64,000 bases of DNA from Vespa crabro. Its lineage: Eukaryota; Arthropoda; Insecta; Hymenoptera; Vespidae. Below the pieces are notes generated by a model that saw only the letters and a list, made by a program, of their open reading frames with translations, made no database searches and was not told the origin of the DNA. The stretch covers positions 2,133,501 to 2,197,500 of the forward strand of contig NC_060963.1 in assembly GCF_910589235.1 (NCBI RefSeq). Direction: 5' to 3'. The translations under genes were made by a program, and so were the position numbers. Positions within the stretch are counted from its first letter, which is position 1. Each line of letters opens with the position of its first letter. Shown here piece by piece: positions 24,080 to 38,303 of the stretch.

Positions 24080-25034
24080 AAATATAATAAAGCTTTTTTT
24101 TACAGATACTGGTGGTAGCGATGGAGAAGACCAAAGTAATGTTAGTGTAGGAGGTGATACAGCAGATATAGGAAGAGAAAGTAGACACAGTAAAAAGGAA
24201 AGATATTTTTGGCAATATAATGTTCAAGCAAAGGGTCCAAAAGGTCAGCGTTTAGTTGCGAGAACACGACTGGAAGATCCTCATGTTTTGAACGAAGCTA
24301 CAGATCCTGTATTCAGTCCTCATTGTGCTCTCAGAGGAATCAAGCACAGTGGTAAAGCACGTAAAGGAGATGGCAATGATCTTACACCAAATCCACGAAA
24401 ACTTTTTAGCATTGGCAAAGAATTAGATAAGCTCTCACGGGTTATAAACGATATGACTCCTGTTTCTGAATTGCCTTTCACAGCGAGGCCTAAAACGCGG
24501 AAAGAAAAAAATAAATTAGCATCGCGCGCATGTCGTCTTAAGAAAAAAGCTCAACATGAAGCTAATAAAATAAAGTTACATGGTCTTGAACAAGAGCACA
24601 GTTGAGTAAAGATAGTTCTGATTTATTTAAAAAAAAAAAAATATATATATATATATATAAGCTTCACTTTGTCTATACATGTGTATATGTGTATACAAAT
24701 ATATATCTAATCATTACTTTGAATGATATGCTTTTTTATCATAGGACGATTGATCCAAGGTATATCACAAGCAAAACAAACTTTAGCTGCTAAACTAACG
24801 GAACCTAATCCTGAAAATCAGGAAGAACTAACAAGACAAATGGAAAAATATTGCAAATTGGCCACCAGTTAGTATAACTTAACATAATTATATACATGAA
24901 AAAAATATTGATATCCTAATATCATATTTCCTATTACAGAGATACGCATAGCAAATCACTCTACAGAATTTGTCAATAAAGTGTTAGACAAGGTCAAAGC
25001 AGGAGTGCCTGATGGTGGCATTGATGATTTTTAA
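22823..25034 (+). CDS. CREBRF: CREBRF/REPTOR bZIP transcription factor
   Basis: Five exons join in phase to 590 aa: 22823..23465, 23595..24011, 24106..24600, 24745..24867 and 24940..25034. CREBRF (REPTOR in fly) is a nuclear bZIP protein that drives transcription when TORC1 is low. The C-terminal third carries the hallmark block ERYFWQYNVQAKGPKGQRL, GIKHSGKARKGDGNDLTPNP and NDMTPVSELPF. The basic region RKEKNKLASRACRLKKKAQ follows, then a leucine-zipper-like helix (LIQGISQAKQTLAAKL). The N-terminal half is acidic and Ser/Pro-rich, with FDDLLLPEEY and an acidic DSDDDSDHYDDYSSD tract. The donor after exon 3 (GTTGAG) and that after exon 4 (GTTAGT) are weak, but the phase fits only there. The start could be either of two ATGs four codons apart (22823, 22835). 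Confidence 0.9.
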
Positions 25035-25118
25035 TATAAACGAATTTTTTTTTCTTTTTTTTTTTTTTTTTTTTTTTTTTACATCAACTTTATGTTTATA
25101 CTTATGTACAGAAGATTG

Positions 25119-25171
<53 letters not shown>

Positions 25172-26068
25172 GAGAGAGAGAGCGAACGAGAAATTATACT
25201 TTTACATTAAAACAGCTTCATTTTGTTTTTGTGAAAATGCGCTAAGGAACTATTGTTAATTTATTGATTAATGTGAATAAATATAATCGCTATGTTATAA
25301 TTACAGGTAGAAATTCATATTCTTAAGAAAATCGCAGAACCGATAATTTTGTGTACTCAGCTTTTATAATATGATACTATCTTCATTTTGTTAAAGACTG
25401 TGTTCTTTGTTATTGTATATAGTATTGGTTCAACTGTACATACTATTTTTTTAATCTTAATCAAACAGGAACGATGTACCTTATTTATGCAGTAAAATTG
25501 ACCACTCGATGAAGTACCCTGTAATAAAATTCTTTTATTCTCTGTAACAGTCGAATATAACTATTTTTTTTCCTGTATAAATTATTGTAAATTTGATCAC
25601 GTAATTACATATATTTATGTATGTACGCATATATACATATAGCACTTTTTAGAAAAAAAGAAAAAAAAAGAACAATAGTTTATCAAGCAGGGGCATGAAA
25701 ACGTATGTTTATATCTTTATGAAAATTTAAAAAAAAAAAAAAAGACATCTGCTTTGTCGATTTCTTTTTTTTTTTTTTTAAAGGAGAAGCAATAATTACG
25801 AATAATATTAATACCTTGAATAACATCTGTTCTGCAACATATTATATAATCAAAGAATATTATCCTTTGCATATATTAAATTAGCTATATATTATTATTA
25901 AATCCTATTTGTAAGTTTGATCGTTGATATTCATGGAAAAAAAAAAAAAAAAAAAAAAAAAAAGAAAAAAAAAACTATTATCGATTAGGTGACAATCGAA
26001 TTACTTTTCTACGACGAAAAAATATATTCTTGAATTATTGTTTTTTTTATCTTAAAGCAATACATTTC

Positions 26069-26100
<32 letters not shown>

Positions 26101-26414
26101 TCGTACAATAAACAAATAATCTTGAAGCTTTGCTCGCTTAAAGGATGATTTCTATTGGTTCATTCTTATCGTTTGAATATCGTTGAAAAATGATTGGTTG
26201 AGGATTATAGTATTAAACATTTGCTGCGTAAAACTATTATACATATATTTTAATATACGATAGGAATGATGACGATAAAGCAGAAACGGTGCTAGTGTTT
26301 GTGCGTTTATATGCGGTGTGTACGAAGTGAGGTTATTCAGTGTGAATCAAATTTCAAAGTAACTATGCCGATTATGCGAAAAATACCGTAAGTGATTATT
26401 TCTATTCAAAAATA
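25035..26414. other. CREBRF 3' UTR and PPP1R2 promoter interval
   Basis: Directly after the stop come a T-run (about 25047..25080) and a GA microsatellite (about 25119..25191), then AATAAA signals near 25277 and 25520. Two long A-runs lie at about 25937..25970 and 26073..26099. Sequence from about 26130 to 26414 is more balanced and should contain the PPP1R2 promoter and 5' UTR. Confidence 0.5.
25119..25191. repeat. GA dinucleotide microsatellite
   Basis: About 70 nt of GA with a few GC interruptions, in the presumed 3' UTR of the CREBRF gene. Confidence 0.9.
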
Positions 26415-26607
26415 ATGGCAGAAAATCTGTCGAAACGGCCTTCCAAAGGAATCTTGAAAACGTCCAGTAGCTTCGATAATCCAGAGGCGCCTAGGTAATC
26501 ATTTATTATATTATACATTTATATCGTCACTTTGTAAAATTAAAAAGATGATCTCACAGAAAATTTTCTTTGCATGACTAAAATGGACAGAACAAGTTTA
26601 CATTGTG

Positions 26608-26638
<31 letters not shown>

Positions 26639-27640
26639 GTATATATATATTATACCCAATTATTATACTTGTTCAAATTTTAAATACAGGAAAAAAATTA
26701 AAAATTTTCAATAACTAAATATTAAAAATAATAATATTGAAAAAGAATTATATATTTTGTATGCATCCTCCATAGTTGATACATACGTCATTTAAATTAA
26801 AATCATCGAAATTAGATGATTTATGATTATTGCACTAGTTTATTAAAAATATATATTACGTTATATAAATCCATGAATTATTTAATCGATATAATAATAC
26901 ATAATAAATAATAATAAAAATATAACATGTACGAGTACAGCATCCCTGAATTTTACGTATTACAAAAAATATTTTATATATATACATTATATATATATAT
27001 ATATATTTATATATATAGTATATTATATAATATACAATATAATAATATATTATATGTTGTATATATATAATTATTATATTTTTATAAAATTTAATAGGAT
27101 TGGAACATTTGTATATTATTTTTTTATTTTACTTAGACCAAGTAAAGAAACAAAATGGGATGAAATGAATATTATTGCAACTCTTCATCCGCCTGAGAAA
27201 GATTATGGCCATATGAAAATAGAGGAACCTAAAACCCCATATAATTATGAAGGCCTTGGCAGTGAACATGAATTCGATGAATTAGACTCTGTTGCCATTG
27301 CAGCAAAGTGAGTGTTCAATTGATGCATATATATATGTATATCGTTTAAGTTCATTGCTATAAAATAGTAAATTATTGATAAAAGGCTATCATCTTATAT
27401 TTTATGTAATTATAACATTTTTATTAATTTGAGACAATTAATGAAGTATATCTTAGAAATTGTTAAAAATTGTTTATAAATATTTAGATTAGCTGAAGGT
27501 ACTAAACCAAAAGTTTTTGAAGAACAAAGTGAGGAAGAGGAGGATGAAGAAGATGAAGAAACACCAGAGGAAAGAGGTGAAGCAATCTTCTTAAGTTAAA
27601 ATCTTGTTAGAAGATTTATTTAATAAAGGAATATTATCTA

Positions 27641-27678
<38 letters not shown>

Positions 27679-27971
27679 CAAAACTTATTTGAAGGACAAA
27701 AATTTTTAATTGTCATTATTTTTATTTTGCAATATAACATGCTTTAATTATAGAAAAGAGGAAAGCATTTGAAGCAAAAAGGAAAGGTCATTATCGTGAA
27801 TGGCATGCTGTTCAACTAGCACGTAAACAGCTTTTGGAACAAGATGAAGACGAAGATGAGGATGATGAAGTGGAAAATAAAATTGACAGCGATACATCGT
27901 CGGGAGAAGAGAACGCATTTAAAACACGTTTTAAGTGCATGCCGTCCTGTAAGAGAAGGGAAAACAAATAA
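26415..27971 (+). CDS. PPP1R2: Protein phosphatase inhibitor 2
   Basis: Four exons join in phase to 185 aa: 26415..26494, 27137..27307, 27488..27576 and 27754..27971. The family binds and inhibits the PP1 catalytic subunit and also acts as its chaperone. All three known contact regions are visible. KRPSKGILKTSS near residue 10 contains the KGILK motif. WDEMNIIATLHPPEKDYGHM is followed by PKTPYNY, where the Thr matches the GSK3 site. GHYREWHAVQLARKQL is the helix that covers the PP1 active site. Acidic tracts precede and follow this helix. The length is close to that of vertebrate inhibitor 2 (about 205 aa). An AATAAA overlaps the stop codon and another lies near 28035. Confidence 0.93.
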
Positions 27972-28186
27972 ATAACAAACAAATCTTTAGTAATCCAATT
28001 TTATATCATAGATAGTTTTATGTCATCATTTGTAAATAAATATAACGGACTTTTATAATTTCTTAGTTTCAGTATGTTAATGATTAGTTACATCTTTTAA
28101 TATATATTAAAATTCGATCAAGAATCATTATTATTTGATAATTCTTTACATAATTATTCGTTTTATACTAATTATATATGTATATG

Positions 28187-28217
<31 letters not shown>

Positions 28218-29054
28218 ATACATTTCAGTGTAATGACTACTATTATAAATTAGGCATTTTTGTGATAATAATTTTGTATATATGTACAATTGAAATTATA
28301 ATTTGAATTATCGTGCATTTAAAATGACTCATATTTATTAGAATATTACATTTTGGTTTTTTATGTTGCTATGCATAATAGAAATAATATAACATTGCAT
28401 CATTGTAATTAAATTACATTTAACAACCATTACCAACCTCGTGTCAAGATTAGTACAAATTTACGTGTGCAGTATTGAATAGAAAGGAATACATAAATTT
28501 TGAGAAGAATGCAATTAAATTTAATCATGTATTCCATACTACAATGATTATAATCGTTCTTATATATATTAAATAGACATAAGCCATTGAATGTAACAAT
28601 GGACTGAAGTATGTAATTAGAAGTAACGTATTAAACGTAGCATAGCTTTTAAAACGAGATATATGATTGTGACTAATACGAAGAAAGTGTATGCATATAT
28701 ATTATTAGAGTTGCCATTCCTTTTGAAGTCAAATAACAATATATTGTACAATATATCCGTCTGATAATTAGATACATTTTTATTACAGTTTATTACAGTG
28801 ATAGTAATCAATAAAGATGCTGATAATATATCTTTTACATTAGATTTTAATTGTTTCCATAAACGAAAGTGATGAATTCGATGAAAGTTGCGCGAAACTA
28901 TTGCAAATAAATTTTAAGCTATTTTATAGTATGCTTATTAACTACATTAACAATTGCCATGCATAGGAAACAAAAGATGTATTATCCAAAGATAAATAAA
29001 TTAATTAACAATTATTCCTTCTTATCTTTTTATTGAATTTTATTACACATAATA

Positions 29055-29097
<43 letters not shown>

Positions 29098-29774
29098 TAC
29101 GTTTTTTTTATGCTACAGGTGTATTAAAAACAAAAAAAAAATTGCAACTAAAGATCTAATAACATTTCGCAATTTATGTGTGAATTATTTTATGTAAATT
29201 AAGGAAAAAATTAATTTTAATTATATATTAAATACTGCCTAAAAGATGTTTTTTTTGGTTTTGCAAAAATTAATTGCCATTATTTTTAGAAGATAACAAG
29301 AAAATTATATTGTTTACATATTTAGAGAGATTCATTTGAAATAGATTATAAAAAAAAAAAAAATTGAAAAAGTTTCATAAATTCTTCAGAATGTTTACAT
29401 AAAACTACAATAAAATTTTATTGATTTAATGAAATTATGTACAAAAGCTTTGTAGTCATAATATAATAAAATTAGATAAAGACCGACAAATGAGATGTTT
29501 TAAGCACAATATTATTAACATAACAATGATAATTAATACATTTATGAGATAAAACAGTCAGCAATAAAGGAAGATATATTACAGTGCTGAATCATTCTAT
29601 TATTGTTTCATGATTACATAGAAAATAATAATCCAACATTCAAGTAAATGTCTGAATTTTCTATGTTACAATTAATCAATTAATATAAATTGAAAAAAAA
29701 TGTATGTGTGTGATCTTGCCACATTATTCAACTATAATTATCTAGATGCCACAATATATGTACATAATTTTTTT
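27972..29774. other. Tail-to-tail interval between PPP1R2 and SARA
   Basis: Very AT-rich 1.8 kb holding the two 3' UTRs and AT microsatellites (about 28180..28222 and 29050..29090). No open frame with protein character was found on either strand. Confidence 0.55.
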
Positions 29775-32700
29775 TTACTCATCGAGCACATAGAATATTA
29801 ATTCAAGCACAGTATGGGTATCTTGACTGCTTTGAGCAGCTTTATGCAGAATTTGAATTAATTCATTATCAAGACTGTTCATATAAATAGGTGGTAACTT
29901 TGCACCTTCACTACCAGCTTCATATCCAACCTATATAAATGATTACATTATTTAAAGAATGAAATGATAATATATAATATATATATGTGTGTGTGTGTAT
30001 TTCCCATATTTAATAATAATTTAAACTTTATAATTATAACTTACATTATCTGGATGAATAGTTGTTCTAACACTAATTTTTGTAAGTCCTGCAGTTGCTA
30101 AAAGATCTAAAAGTTTAACTAAAGCTGCACATGTTGCCCTTGCTATACTCTCTGATAATTTATTTATATCCATAGGATCGTGAACACCATTTGGATGATC
30201 ATCTGACTGCACATAAAATTTTCTTTTTTATAATTTATTGCTTTAATGTATAAAACAATAAACTTATTTTAATTTATTTACATTGAATAAATAAATATTG
30301 TATACAATGGTACAATTTAAAAAATATGTGAATCGAAAAATATATATCTCACATTATTATTTCAATATATAAGGTAAAATTAATAAAATATTATACATAC
30401 TTTGATAATAAAAACTTCTGTCCAACGAATAAATCGACTGGTTCCTCTATAATCAGTAGCATTATGAACTCTTATAGAAGGTACACCATCCATTAATTGT
30501 CCATCGATAGGACTTTTAACTCTGTAAGTGTATATTTATTAAAATTAAAAAAAAAAAAAAAATTAAAAATCATTGCAATACGTAATGAACTTAAAAGATC
30601 TATTAGCCTTACCCTAAATTAAATTGCACATCATTTTCTACCCATTTTATATTTACAGTTTCATCCGGTTCTGCTGCACCTTGACGTCCACAGCCAATTG
30701 AAAAGTCATGCATATTCTTAAGAGCTGCTTTTAAAGCTTCCATTTTTTCTGGCATTATTTCTACCATTAAACCATCTTCTACTATACTCGACTTAGCAGA
30801 CAATCCCATTGATGATTTTAATGCACCATTAATGACAATAAAACTTGCTCCAGTTACTAGAAAAGAAACGCTTATGCTTATGTATACTTTTTGTATTATA
30901 TATTATAGCTGTTTTTATTTAATACAATAAATAAATTGTACCTGTTCTTGGTTTATTTTGAATATTAATAGCCTGCGTTTGGTAACTGCTTTCATCTCCT
31001 GTATTTGTTTGTATACACACTAAATGTGAATCAGCAGTGATACTAAAATTCGAGGCAAATGCCAAAACATGATCATTAGAATTATTTAGACCTTTTATAA
31101 CTTGATCATATCTATTTCTAGGAAACATAACATCCGTTGTTCTATTTTTCAAATGAATCGTTAATCCTCTGACACCAGGTAACGTGTATCCAAAATTTCT
31201 AAAATCCGCTAACACTTTCATAACTGTATGTCCAATTTCGAAATAAAGTGCATCTCGAAATCTAACGGAGACTAGTGGGCAAGGATAATAACGATATTCA
31301 GCACCAAGACGTAATACAAGACGTAACGGAAATACTTTTGCCCATGGAGTCTCCCATCTGACAAACAAATGTAAATAGATACAAATATGTTTTTTGAACG
31401 TTAACAAATAATTGTATTTTACAACGTACCTATGAATTAAAAGGCCTACTAGAAAAGGTGCCGGTGGTAAAACAATTTTTTGTAAACATTGTAAGGTTTG
31501 TCGAATAAATAAAAATCCTGCATGCTCACGGGAGCCCAAAAGATTGCCTCCCTGATGTATTGAGACAGAAAGCTCTGTCATCGTATTGCCTATGTGTATC
31601 AAAAATTAATAAATGTTTATAAACAATTTTGTAAATTAAGGACAAAAGAAATATCCAATATTAACCCTTTGTTGCTTCTACGTATATATGATTAATATAC
31701 ATAAGAAGATCTTTTGGTATTTGAGTTTCATCAGGTAAAGTTTCTAATAATAATATAATTTCATCTTGACCAACACAAGCCAATCCTTTTGAAGTAACAT
31801 TCCAACATATTCTGTTTACACAGCAGCTTACTAAAAAAATAAAAATAAAAAAGAAAAAAAAAAAACGTATAAGAAAAAAATGTATATCTATTTTTTGTTC
31901 ATATTGTATAGATTATATCTTCTACTTACAATTTGTTATCTTAACATATGCATAAAGATTTTTATTAATTGCAAACATTACTGGTGGTTCACATTCATTT
32001 TTTAATGTTCTGTAAAGAAGATCTTGATCGGTCACGTTATGATAAGAAATTTCTGAAAATATAAAATAAAAATTATAATAATGCAAAGTGATTGATATTA
32101 TCTAATCATAATTATTTGAAATATAATATCGTTTTCTTACGGCCTTTATGTATGGTGACTGTTGGTGGTAACATATTAGGATCTTGTGGTATGTAACTAT
32201 TTGTATTAGGGTCCAAAGGTAACAGATTTTGTTTTTTACTTCCACTGGACATTGAAGATGAGTCAGATGCAGATACTCGCTTGTTTCCTGTTTTCCGATA
32301 AGGTGGTTTTAAATCCCAAGATGAATCTAGTTCTGTCAGGTCACATCCAGGCCTTATTCCTATGTTTAGTTTATTTGTGTGTGAAAAAAAAACAAATAGG
32401 AAGGGGCAGGATTGATAACATAAATATGTATTTAAAAAAACTAAAGTCAGAAAATAAAATATATATGTGGGGGGAATTAACATTAATGAGATAACAAAAA
32501 AATAAAGAACTTAACATAAATGGATGGAATATATACATGTGGATGGTTTTAGGATTATAGTCGTACAGGTTATATAATTATACATATACACATTTGTAAA
32601 ATTACTACCAATAATTAAAGAATGACAGAGTTAGAGATATGATGAATAAAATATGATATATTTTAAATCAATCACTCTTGTTTCAGGCCTTTAGCTAAAT

Positions 32701-35700
32701 AATATATAAATTTTTATATATAATAATTAGATAATAATATATAATTATTTTATACAAATGTTACTCACCATCGCTAAACATGACAGACTTAGATCCTTCT
32801 GAACGCTGCTTTGTACTACCCTCCCTTTTAAGAACACCAACAGGCACCATTACTGTTGGTGGTGGCGGCGGCAATCCACCTGCTAGTTGCTGTAAAGGTG
32901 GTATAGTTGAACAATATTCCATAGGATTATTTGGATTAGGTGGTCTTCCCTATAATCATTTATAAAATAATCCTACTATTAGCAATAAGTAATTCTTTTC
33001 TTTCTTAAAAAGATGCACTCCAAGTATAACATATCTATATGAGAGCTGTAGGATTACTATATTTATTAATCTTCATTATGTTACTCCCTATACTTACTTG
33101 AGGAGAGTTAACTTCACTATTGTTACCATAGCTTACACAGTTTGTAGGCCAATTATTTGCCTCTTGTTGATTTTCAGCTATGAAAAAAAAAAAAAGAAAA
33201 AAGAAAGAAAGAAAGAAAAAAAAACAATATTTATTCAAATATTTTTATACGTGTTTGGAAATAAAAACATTTACCTTTCATTAGAAGCTGATAACAGGCA
33301 ACACAGACTCTTGAATGGATATTACCTTGATATTCCAATTTGTATTTCATATTACAACATTTGCTACAGAGTACCTGTAACAGTAATAAAAAAAAAAGTG
33401 TAAAACAAATAATGTAATTTAGATTTGTATAAGTCACCATTTACCTTCCCACAAGCACGACAATGATGGCGTCGCTTAAGGACAGTAAATTTTAAATCAC
33501 ATAACATACAACTAGAAGCATTACTATCAGGAATCCAGAAAGGTGGTTGTTTTCCAAGTTTTTTAATAGATTCTGCTAAAGCAATTTCTGAGAGATCAAC
33601 CACTATGTCTCGGCTGTTAGTACCATTACCTTCATTTTCTGATGTACCTTGCTGCCTGGAAGTGGTGCTAGGAGAACCTGTATTAATTATATTTTTTTTT
33701 CACATTTCATATTATAGAAATTTACAATTAAAAGTAGTATTCATTATATATTTTGGATTAAATAATATAATAATTATTTTTTTATTAAAAAATATAAAAA
33801 AAATATATAATATTATATACCTGATGTATGATGGTCATTCATACTAACTGTTAAAGCGATATCTAAAGTTTGTGGGCGAACTGCTTTATTTCCCCCTTCT
33901 GTATTTTCATTATATTCTGAATTATTTTCCACACACACATCTGTACTTTTTGGTTGTATATCGGTACATAAATTAACAATATCATTTAAAGTTTTATTAT
34001 CTTGTAACCTATGACTTTTGTCTTTGGTATCATAACTAGTATTACCAAGTATTTGTAATTCACTAATTTGATTATTATTTTGTTCTGAAGATGAAACTAT
34101 ATCTTTATTATTTTGTATTGTACAAACATTAGTTTTAACAGGTTGTAAATTTTCTTCTGTTTGATCAGATTCATTATTTCCAATTCTAAATACATGTTTA
34201 TTTTCAGAAGATGCCCAACTTTGTGCTTCATTTGTAGGTTGATTTTTTGTCCCTGTATCTTTAACATATTCTACATTATCTACAGGATTTTCCATTTCTT
34301 TAACTATTATGTTATTATCACTTTTTGTTTGTATGTGTTCTTCTTTATTTACAGGTATAACTGTTGTAAAATTATTAGATTTGTTCCAATATCTTTCATC
34401 GTGTAAAATATTATCAGATACTTTTTCTTTTACTATGTCTTGATCATGTTTATTAACAGAACTTCTTTCAGAACATTCTTCAGTTTTAGTTTTAAATTCT
34501 TTTTCTACAAGCTGGCTATTGTCAATTTTATTAGTTGCTACATGAGTTTTTTTATCGTCTTTAGACTCTTCATAAGAAAATGTATTATTACTTATATTGT
34601 TCTCAGTTGTATTCTTATATGCTTCAGATAACAAGGCATTCTGTGGATGTACTGCATTTTCCGTTAATTTTTCTTCTATCTCTAATGTTTCTAAATATTT
34701 ATTTAATTCTTCTTCTGATAAATCATTCATATTATTAAAACCAACTGGTTTTTGGGCAGAATATGTGACATTCGTAGTTTCATGAGAATTTGATGGCAAT
34801 GTATTTCCATCAATATGAGATTCGTTTATCTTCTCAGAAGTTATCCCATTAGAAATATTTATTGCTTCAGTTTCTAAAATTTTAGTTGTATATAATTCAT
34901 CTGTTATTTTACATACAGTATCTGATTCCGATACATCTTCTGAAGCAGTATCATTAATTTTCTTATCTTCAAATACATGTATATGTTCATATTGAATATC
35001 TTCTGTATTAGGTTGAATACTTTTTTCTTGTTTATCAGAATCAATATCTTCATTATTATCTCCTTCTTCACTTTTGTATTCAATATTTTTAAGATCCTGT
35101 TTACTACTTTCTACATGTAATTTTGAAGATTGTAATGTATCTGTATTAACAAACTGATTTTTATTTTCTATTACATCCTGATTCAATGGTAGAACAACAG
35201 TTTGTTCCACATCATTGAGTATTTCTTCAACTACTTTATTTTTATCTGTTGTAGTTTTAATTAAATTATGATCAATGATCTCTGCACTTGTATTAGATAT
35301 AACTTTTTCCTCGTTAACCATATCAGATTGTTTTTTAGGCCTAATATCTTGTTTATCCAACATACCGTCTACATAATCCAAACTTATTGTTGGTGCATTT
35401 ATATATTCGTTTAAACTATTTAACACATTGCTAACAGTAGGCTTTATATTTGGCTGATTTAATTTCTTATCATATCTGTTTTGAAGTTGCTGATTGTTAT
35501 TACTATTTTGCTGTTTTGTCAATAACGGCTGAGATGTGTTATTGTAAATTGTAATAGAAATTGGTTCAGAATCTTGATGATATATACATTGCTTTTGTGC
35601 AACTTTATGGTCATTGGTAGAATTTTCTGCATGAAAATGATTTATGGAATCTGTACATTTTCGTGCTGAATCATCTTTATGGTAATTATTTTGAGGCAAG

Positions 35701-36198
35701 ATCATGCTTTTGTCAAGCGAAGACTTACTCTCTGTAATAACATTAGAGCTGTTCTCATGCTTTCCAAATGATAATACTTCAAATTCTTGAATTAATCTTC
35801 CACTGTCAACAGTAGTTACATTTGTAGACGTCGATTCTATGCCACACCTATCTACAGTCAATGTAGCATTAGTTATGGGAGAAGTTACAGACGCTATTTG
35901 CTCTGCACAATCTGAAAAAAGCAAAAAAAAATATATATATATATATATATATGTATATTATTTTAATTACATTATATTATACGTAGAAATTGAATATTTC
36001 GAACAATAAGTATTCTTATGTACGTATAAAATATATCATAACGCATACCAAACGATGATAACAAATATTAACAAACCTATTATGAATTTAATTAATTTAA
36101 TTTAGAAAATAAATATCAATAATAATAATTTATAATATACCTTCATTAAATTCGAAGTCATCGAGAACCTTGTCTAAATCAATTGCAAATTTCTCCAT
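29775..36198 (-). CDS. ZFYVE9: SARA, Smad anchor for receptor activation (FYVE zinc finger protein)
   Basis: Fifteen exons from 36141..36198 to 29775..29930 join in phase to about 1502 aa. SARA binds PI3P on early endosomes and presents Smads to TGF-beta-family receptors. Exon 2 (33821..35911, about 697 codons) is acidic, Asn/Ser-rich and poorly conserved. The FYVE finger is at about residues 761 to 827 (WIPDSNASSCMLC, RRHHCRACG, VLCSKCC, RVCVAC) and is split by an intron after RACGK. The Smad-binding segment at about 855 to 915 contains PNPNNPMEYCSTIPPLQQ and PTVMVPVGVLK, and is closed by KSVMFSDG, which fits the PP1-binding RVxF pattern. The large C-terminal domain (about 930 to 1502) has the family landmarks HAGFLFI, WETPWAKVFP, LRLGAEYRYYPCPL, ADFRNFGYTLP and KSSIVEDGLMV. 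It could be the close relative ZFYVE16; the Smad-binding segment favours SARA. Confidence 0.93.
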
Positions 36199-37062
36199 TG
36201 TATAAATTACTGGTGTTTATAGAATAAGTACCATGTATAAAACAGGTTTATACGATTTTTGATAGTAAAACATGTAGTAACAGTGTCAAAGGCGCAAGAA
36301 CGATGTGCACTGATACTAAATACGTATATAATTATTTTTTGTAAACACGTAAGAAAAGATAACGACGAATAATATTTCTTGATAATCCTAATGTCGAGAT
36401 TTTTTATTTTATGAGAAATAAAATTTCCGTATTATAAAATGTAAAAAAAAAAAAAAAAAAATAAAAAAACCAAAATACTACAGTTCAATATTTTTTTCTT
36501 TAAACACTACTCGTTTGATAAGAAAGTGAAAAATATCATTTTAAAAGATTGTTATTGTACAAAGAAACTAGGATTTTGGAAAATTGATACAAGCGACTTC
36601 AGCATCACGTGGACTATTTGTCAATGAAAAGTATAATGGTAACCTATTTACATTGACAACTGTCATTTTACAGCGGTTGTCATTGTATTGTACAGCTTAC
36701 TATTATAACACTTAAGTCATCCTATACTGGCTGCCGTGTTGCCAGATTGTGCGTTTTCACTTGCGCAGTAGTTCGTTAATCGGCGGCAAATTTAAATAAA
36801 TCTTTATTTTTATGAATTATATAACGTAGGTGATATTTAATCGATAAATTAATATTAATAATCAAATTCCAAATTTGATCATTTTTTAAATAGTAAAAAA
36901 TTTTAACTTATATGGGAAATATACAAAACAATATGTAGTTAATATAAACAAAATAATTCTTATGTTGCTCAGGATTACTCTTATAAGGTTTTCTTATATA
37001 TTAATGTTACATAAATAAAAAAACCTATATTATATAAATTTAAATATTTTCACAATAAATTG

Positions 37063-37121
<59 letters not shown>

Positions 37122-37131
37122 CATAATATAT
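36199..37131. promoter_or_regulatory. SARA promoter side and UNC50 3' flank
   Basis: Both flanking genes are on the - strand. The sequence at about 36650..36800 is the only GC-balanced part (TGCGCAGTAG, CGGCGGC) and is a candidate SARA promoter. The part nearest UNC50 contains its 3' UTR and a long AT array. Confidence 0.4.
37063..37127. repeat. AT dinucleotide microsatellite
   Basis: About 55 nt of pure AT starting five bases beyond the UNC50 stop codon in the direction of transcription, so it should be part of the 3' UTR. Confidence 0.9.
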
Positions 37132-38303
37132 TTAATTAACTCTATAGTGATAAAAATCCATAATCAAACGACTGATATTGATTCCAGAACATAATGTAAT
37201 TATATATATCAACAGCATTATTGGTAGAGCAGAAAAAATGATGTGTGTCTTATGAAGTATTTCAACACCTAAAAAAATACGTTTAATATTATACTTTTAT
37301 GTAATATGCAAACAATTAATACAACTTACTTGTATAGCCCAAAAACGTGATGTATATGTAATATGCAACAGATATAAACCAAAGTGTATTCCCAACAAAT
37401 CGTCCACCAAAGACATTTGTATTTATGAGGCCTATAAATTTTTTTTAGTTGTTTCTAATGTATCATATATTATGAAATCATTATTGTCTTAAGTTACAAC
37501 ATATAAATGTGATTCAGATTTTCTTACCGTTATATATAAAAAGTTGTAGAATGTGAAGTATTATTAAAGGTGGAAAAAAAGCATTCAAATGAATGTCAAA
37601 TGCATATCCCCATTCGACATCTTGACTTTTATCAATTCTTAAATATCGATTAGTTATAAACCTATATGTAATAAAAATATTTGATTACAAATACGGAATA
37701 CAGGCGCTTAGATTTGATATATATTTATATATGGTTTACCAAAAAATAGTGGCTACTACTAAACCAACAACAATGTAATCAACAAAAATCATATAAAGTA
37801 AAAGTCTTATAAATTGGAAAAATCCTAATCCCAAAACTACGGCAATACCAACTGCAGAAATACAAAGCCAACATGTTAATAATACTAAAAATGCTGGATC
37901 ATCTCTTGCAAATTGTGATTTTGTTTCTGAAAATTTTAATTTTAATTGATTAAAAACTTAAAATTTCTTTTATACATTTGTGATAGAATACTTACGTTTT
38001 CTACTTTGAAAATTTCTATAAACTTTTTGTGGTGCTGTGAATAAAAAGATCATTTGCCATAATGCAAACTCAAAATCCATTTGCTCAAATTTTAATAACT
38101 TCCTCAAGTATTTATAACATTTTGTTGCAGCACTGATACAATTATGCCTGTAAGATAATCATATTTAATTTATATTATCTCTTTAAAAAGATTAAGATTT
38201 CTATGCCATACCTATATGTAACAGGCGTTGGTAACGTTGATCCTACATCTACTAAAATTGGAGATGTACAACGACTTGTAGGAGGAGAAGTTGAAAATTT
38301 CAT
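37132..38303 (-). CDS. UNC50: UNC50 Golgi membrane protein
   Basis: Six exons join in phase to 267 aa: 38212..38303, 37996..38147, 37740..37926, 37528..37661, 37330..37431 and 37132..37268. UNC-50 is a multi-pass Golgi protein needed for trafficking of certain acetylcholine receptors in the worm. Signature segments are YLRKLLKFEQMDFEFALWQM, FARDDPAFLVLL, DVEWGYAFDIHLNAFFPPL and GRFVGNTLWFISVAYYIYIT. Several hydrophobic stretches, such as FIRLLLYMIFVDYIVVGLVV, fit five or so membrane spans. The C-terminus ends in FYHYRVN, like the family. The length matches the usual 250 to 270 aa. The N-terminal 30 residues are soluble and Ser/Thr/Pro-rich. Confidence 0.95.

Noticed and set aside
34161..34785. 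Hydrophobic + strand frames inside SARA exon 2
   Set aside because: Antisense shadows of the low-complexity SARA exon, which is fixed by its splice phases.
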